A program made the position numbers and the translations under genes. The notes under the pieces were generated by a model. The model was not told where the DNA came from, did no database searches, and saw only the letters and a list, made by a program, of their open reading frames with translations. This document shows, in pieces, positions 5,972-7,670 of a DNA stretch of 7,670 bases. How positions within the stretch are numbered: the first letter of the stretch is position 1; each line of letters begins with the position of its first letter. This stretch comes from Cellulomonas sp. (lineage in GTDB: Bacteria; Actinomycetota; Actinomycetes; Actinomycetales; Cellulomonadaceae), in NCBI GenBank assembly GCA_027451305.1, contig DAIDJQ010000027.1, forward strand, positions 1-7,670, given 5' to 3'.

Positions 5972-7048
5972 TCAGACGTTGAAGCGGAACTCCACCACGT
6001 CGCCGTCGGCCATCACGTAGTCCTTGCCCTCGATCCGGGCCTTCCCGGCCGCCCGGACTGCCGCGATCGACCCCGCCTCGACCAGGTCGTCGTAGCTGAT
6101 CACCTCGGCCTTGATGAAGCCCTTCTGGAAGTCCGTGTGGATCACCCCGGCGGCCTGCGGGGCCGTCCAGCCCTGGTGGATTGTCCACGCGCGCGACTCC
6201 TTGGGACCCGCGGTGAGGTACGTCTGCAGGCCGAGGGTGTGGAAGCCCACACGGGCCAGCTGGTCCAGGCCGGACTCGGCCTGGCCGTTCTCGGCGAGCA
6301 TCTCGCGGGCCTCGTCGGGCTCGAGCTCCACCAGCTCGGCCTCGAACTTGGCGTCGAGGAACACGGCGTCGGCGGGGGCGACGGCGGCGCGCAGCTGGTC
6401 CTGCATCGCCGTGTCGGCCAGGCCCGCGTCGTCGGTGTTGAACACGTAGATGAACGGCTTCGTCGTGAGCAGGCCGAGCTCTGCGAGCCCGGCCACGTCG
6501 ACGCCGCCGGCCAACGACAGGGGCTTGCCGGACTCCAAGGTCGCCTGCGCCTGCTCCGCGGCGGCGAGGGCGGCGGCGTCGCCCCGCTTGAGCCGCACCT
6601 CCTTCTCCAGGCGCGGCACCACCTTCTCCAGTGTCTGCAGGTCGGCCAGCGCCAGCTCGGTGTGGATGGTCTCGATGTCGGCCAGCGGCTCGACGCGCCC
6701 CTCGACGTGCACCACGTCCGGATCGGCGAAAGCCCTGGTCACCACGCAGATCGCGTCCGCCTCGCGGATGTTCGCGAGGAACTTGTTGCCGAGCCCCTCG
6801 CCCTCGCTGGCGCCCTTGACGATCCCGGCGATGTCGACGAACGACACGGTGGCCGGGATGATGCGCTCGGAGCCGAACACCTTGGCGAGCCCCTCCAGCC
6901 GCGGGTCCGGGAGCGGGACCACGCCGACGTTGGGCTCGATGGTCGCGAACGGGTAGTTGGCGGCGAGCACCTGGGCCTGGGTCAGTGCGTTGAAGAGGGT
7001 GGACTTGCCGACGTTGGGCAGGCCGACGATGCCGATGGTGAGCGCCAC
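5972..7048 (-). CDS. ychF: Redox-regulated ATPase YchF (Obg/OLA1 family)
   Basis: This complete 358-residue cytoplasmic P-loop protein belongs to the Obg-related YchF/OLA1 family, which prefers ATP to GTP, binds ribosomes and is tied to stress responses and translation. It opens with [20 protein letters not shown] (P-loop GLPNVGKS, residues 9-16). The switch II motif [19 protein letters not shown] follows at 72-90. The base-specificity motif, usually NxxE, reads NTDD at 204-207. The coiled-coil insert lies around 126-175. The C-terminal TGS domain (about 273-358) is typical, including [18 protein letters not shown] and [12 protein letters not shown], and it ends in VVEFRFNV. The length matches the family. 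The start codon is GTG at 7048-7046; no Shine-Dalgarno precedes it and the bases just upstream are CTCCTCCGCC, the opposite of one. A TAGACT box 8 bases before it suggests a leaderless transcript. The gene lies 18 bp after the membrane-protein gene on the same strand and converges on the ATPase gene. Confidence 0.98.
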   Translation of the reverse strand: MALTIGIVGLPNVGKSTLFNALTQAQVLAANYPFATIEPNVGVVPLPDPRLEGLAKVFGSERIIPATVSFVDIAGIVKGASEGEGLGNKFLANIREADAICVVTRAFADPDVVHVEGRVEPLADIETIHTELALADLQTLEKVVPRLEKEVRLKRGDAAALAAAEQAQATLESGKPLSLAGGVDVAGLAELGLLTTKPFIYVFNTDDAGLADTAMQDQLRAAVAPADAVFLDAKFEAELVELEPDEAREMLAENGQAESGLDQLARVGFHTLGLQTYLTAGPKESRAWTIHQGWTAPQAAGVIHTDFQKGFIKAEVISYDDLVEAGSIAAVRAAGKARIEGKDYVMADGDVVEFRFNV

Positions 7049-7056
7049 GGCGGAGG

Positions 7057-7062
7057 AGTCTA
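7057..7062 (-). promoter_or_regulatory. ychF: Candidate -10 element for a leaderless ychF transcript
   Basis: On the minus strand TAGACT (7062-7057) fits TANNNT and ends 8 bases before the GTG start. Initiation would therefore fall on or next to the start codon. It sits in the short gap after the upstream gene's stop codon. The hexamer 17 bases upstream (GCTGCT) does not resemble a -35 box, so ychF may also be transcribed from the upstream gene. Confidence 0.4.
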
Positions 7063-7066
7063 CGGG

Positions 7067-7670
7067 TCAGGCCAAGGCCAGCAGCCGACGCAGCAGGTCA
7101 GGGGCGGTGCGGTCCAGCGTCCGCCCGCCGAGCCGCACGCCGACGACGAGCAGCACGGTGCCGAGCACGGGACCGACGACGAGCGCAACCCAGCCGATGC
7201 CGGGGCGGTGGCCCGCGACCGCGATCACGGTCATCACCGTGACCGGCGAGCACAGCAGCCCGACGGCCGCCCAGCCGGCCATCTGCGTCAGCATCGCCGG
7301 CACCGTCGCACCCTGCTGGGTGGAGAACGGGTTCTCCCCCGCCTTGCGCACCCGGTAGACCACCAGGGCGGAGGCGACGGAGGCCACGCCGAGCGTCGTC
7401 GTGAGGGTGCCGAGGCCACTGCCCAGCAGCGCCGGGATGGCGTCCCGGCGGTCCAGGAACGCGCAGCACGCGATCGTCATGACGGTCACCACCGGCACCC
7501 CGAGAGCCAGCACCGCCACCGTCCTGCCGAGCCGGTCCACGCTGCCCTTGACCCCCGCCGAGACGTGCACCCAGAACGCCGGCCCGTCGAAGCTGACGTC
7601 GGACGAGATCGACCAGCCGAGCAGGAAGCCGGCCAGCGGGCCGGCGGCGAGCACCAGCCCGGTACCGAGC
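7067..7670 (-). CDS. Multi-helix membrane protein, C-terminal part (permease-like)
   Basis: This reading frame enters from the right edge, and its first upstream codons (LGTGLV) are still open, so the true start lies outside. About 200 residues are visible. Counting from the GTG at 7654, five hydrophobic stretches are seen at about 1-14, 45-66, 73-99, 123-149 and 152-174. A soluble or extracellular segment, SSDVSFDGPAFWVHVSAGVK, lies between the first two, followed by the DRLGR motif. The DGPAFWVHV and DR.GR pattern, and NPFSTQQGA later on, resemble large actinobacterial membrane proteins annotated as ABC-type transporter permeases. I recall this family only loosely, so the function is uncertain. 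The stop is TGA at 7069-7067, 18 bp before the ychF start; co-transcription is possible. No ATP-binding partner lies in the window. Alternatively it may be a conserved membrane protein of unknown function. Confidence 0.75.
   Translation of the reverse strand, partial: LGTGLVLAAGPLAGFLLGWSISSDVSFDGPAFWVHVSAGVKGSVDRLGRTVAVLALGVPVVTVMTIACCAFLDRRDAIPALLGSGLGTLTTTLGVASVASALVVYRVRKAGENPFSTQQGATVPAMLTQMAGWAAVGLLCSPVTVMTVIAVAGHRPGIGWVALVVGPVLGTVLLVVGVRLGGRTLDRTAPDLLRRLLALA

Noticed and set aside
1..7670. A mobile island or defence system
   Set aside because: I found no transposase, integrase, toxin-antitoxin pair, restriction gene, tRNA-flanked attachment site or long terminal repeat. The genes are ordinary chromosomal transport and housekeeping types with uniform base composition.

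Overview
The window is about 7.7 kb of very GC-rich DNA with strongly G/C-biased third codon positions and frequent GTG starts. It looks like the chromosome of a high-GC actinobacterium. Cellulomonas or a related actinomycete is my inference from the style of the proteins; no rRNA or other marker is present to fix it. I see no tRNA, rRNA, CRISPR array, insertion sequence, integrase or phage gene.

Layout from left to right. (1) Positions 1-888 (+) hold the C-terminal half of a family 5 (peptide/nickel-type) ABC transporter solute-binding protein, cut by the left edge. (2) Positions 946-1578 (+) encode a complete DedA/SNARE-associated family membrane protein, possibly read from a leaderless mRNA. 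(3) Positions 1690-2919 (-) encode a 12-helix MFS transporter that converges on the DedA gene. (4) Positions 2920-3290 are a gene-free divergent region of about 370 bp with no TA dinucleotide at all. (5) Positions 3291-5819 (+) encode a complete P-type ATPase that best fits type IIIA, the proton-exporting class. (6) Positions 5972-7048 (-) encode the universally conserved ATPase YchF, starting at GTG and possibly leaderless. (7) Positions 7067-7670 (-) hold the C-terminal part of a multi-helix membrane protein, cut by the right edge and ending 18 bp before ychF.

Most genes here encode membrane or transport functions: solute uptake, DedA, MFS, an ion-pumping ATPase and a permease-like protein. 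They do not form one obvious operon. The orientation changes three times, so the units are SBP plus DedA (+), MFS (-), ATPase (+) and membrane protein plus ychF (-). A proton pump and a DedA protein could both bear on proton motive force or envelope homeostasis, but nothing in the sequence ties them together.

I do not see a previously undescribed multi-gene system. The points most worth a second look are the type IIIA ATPase with its uncertain N-terminus and Lys in place of the M5 Arg, the 1.2-kb TA-free tract spanning its promoter region, a perfect 9-bp hairpin inside its coding sequence, two possible leaderless starts, and the altered NxxE motif of YchF.
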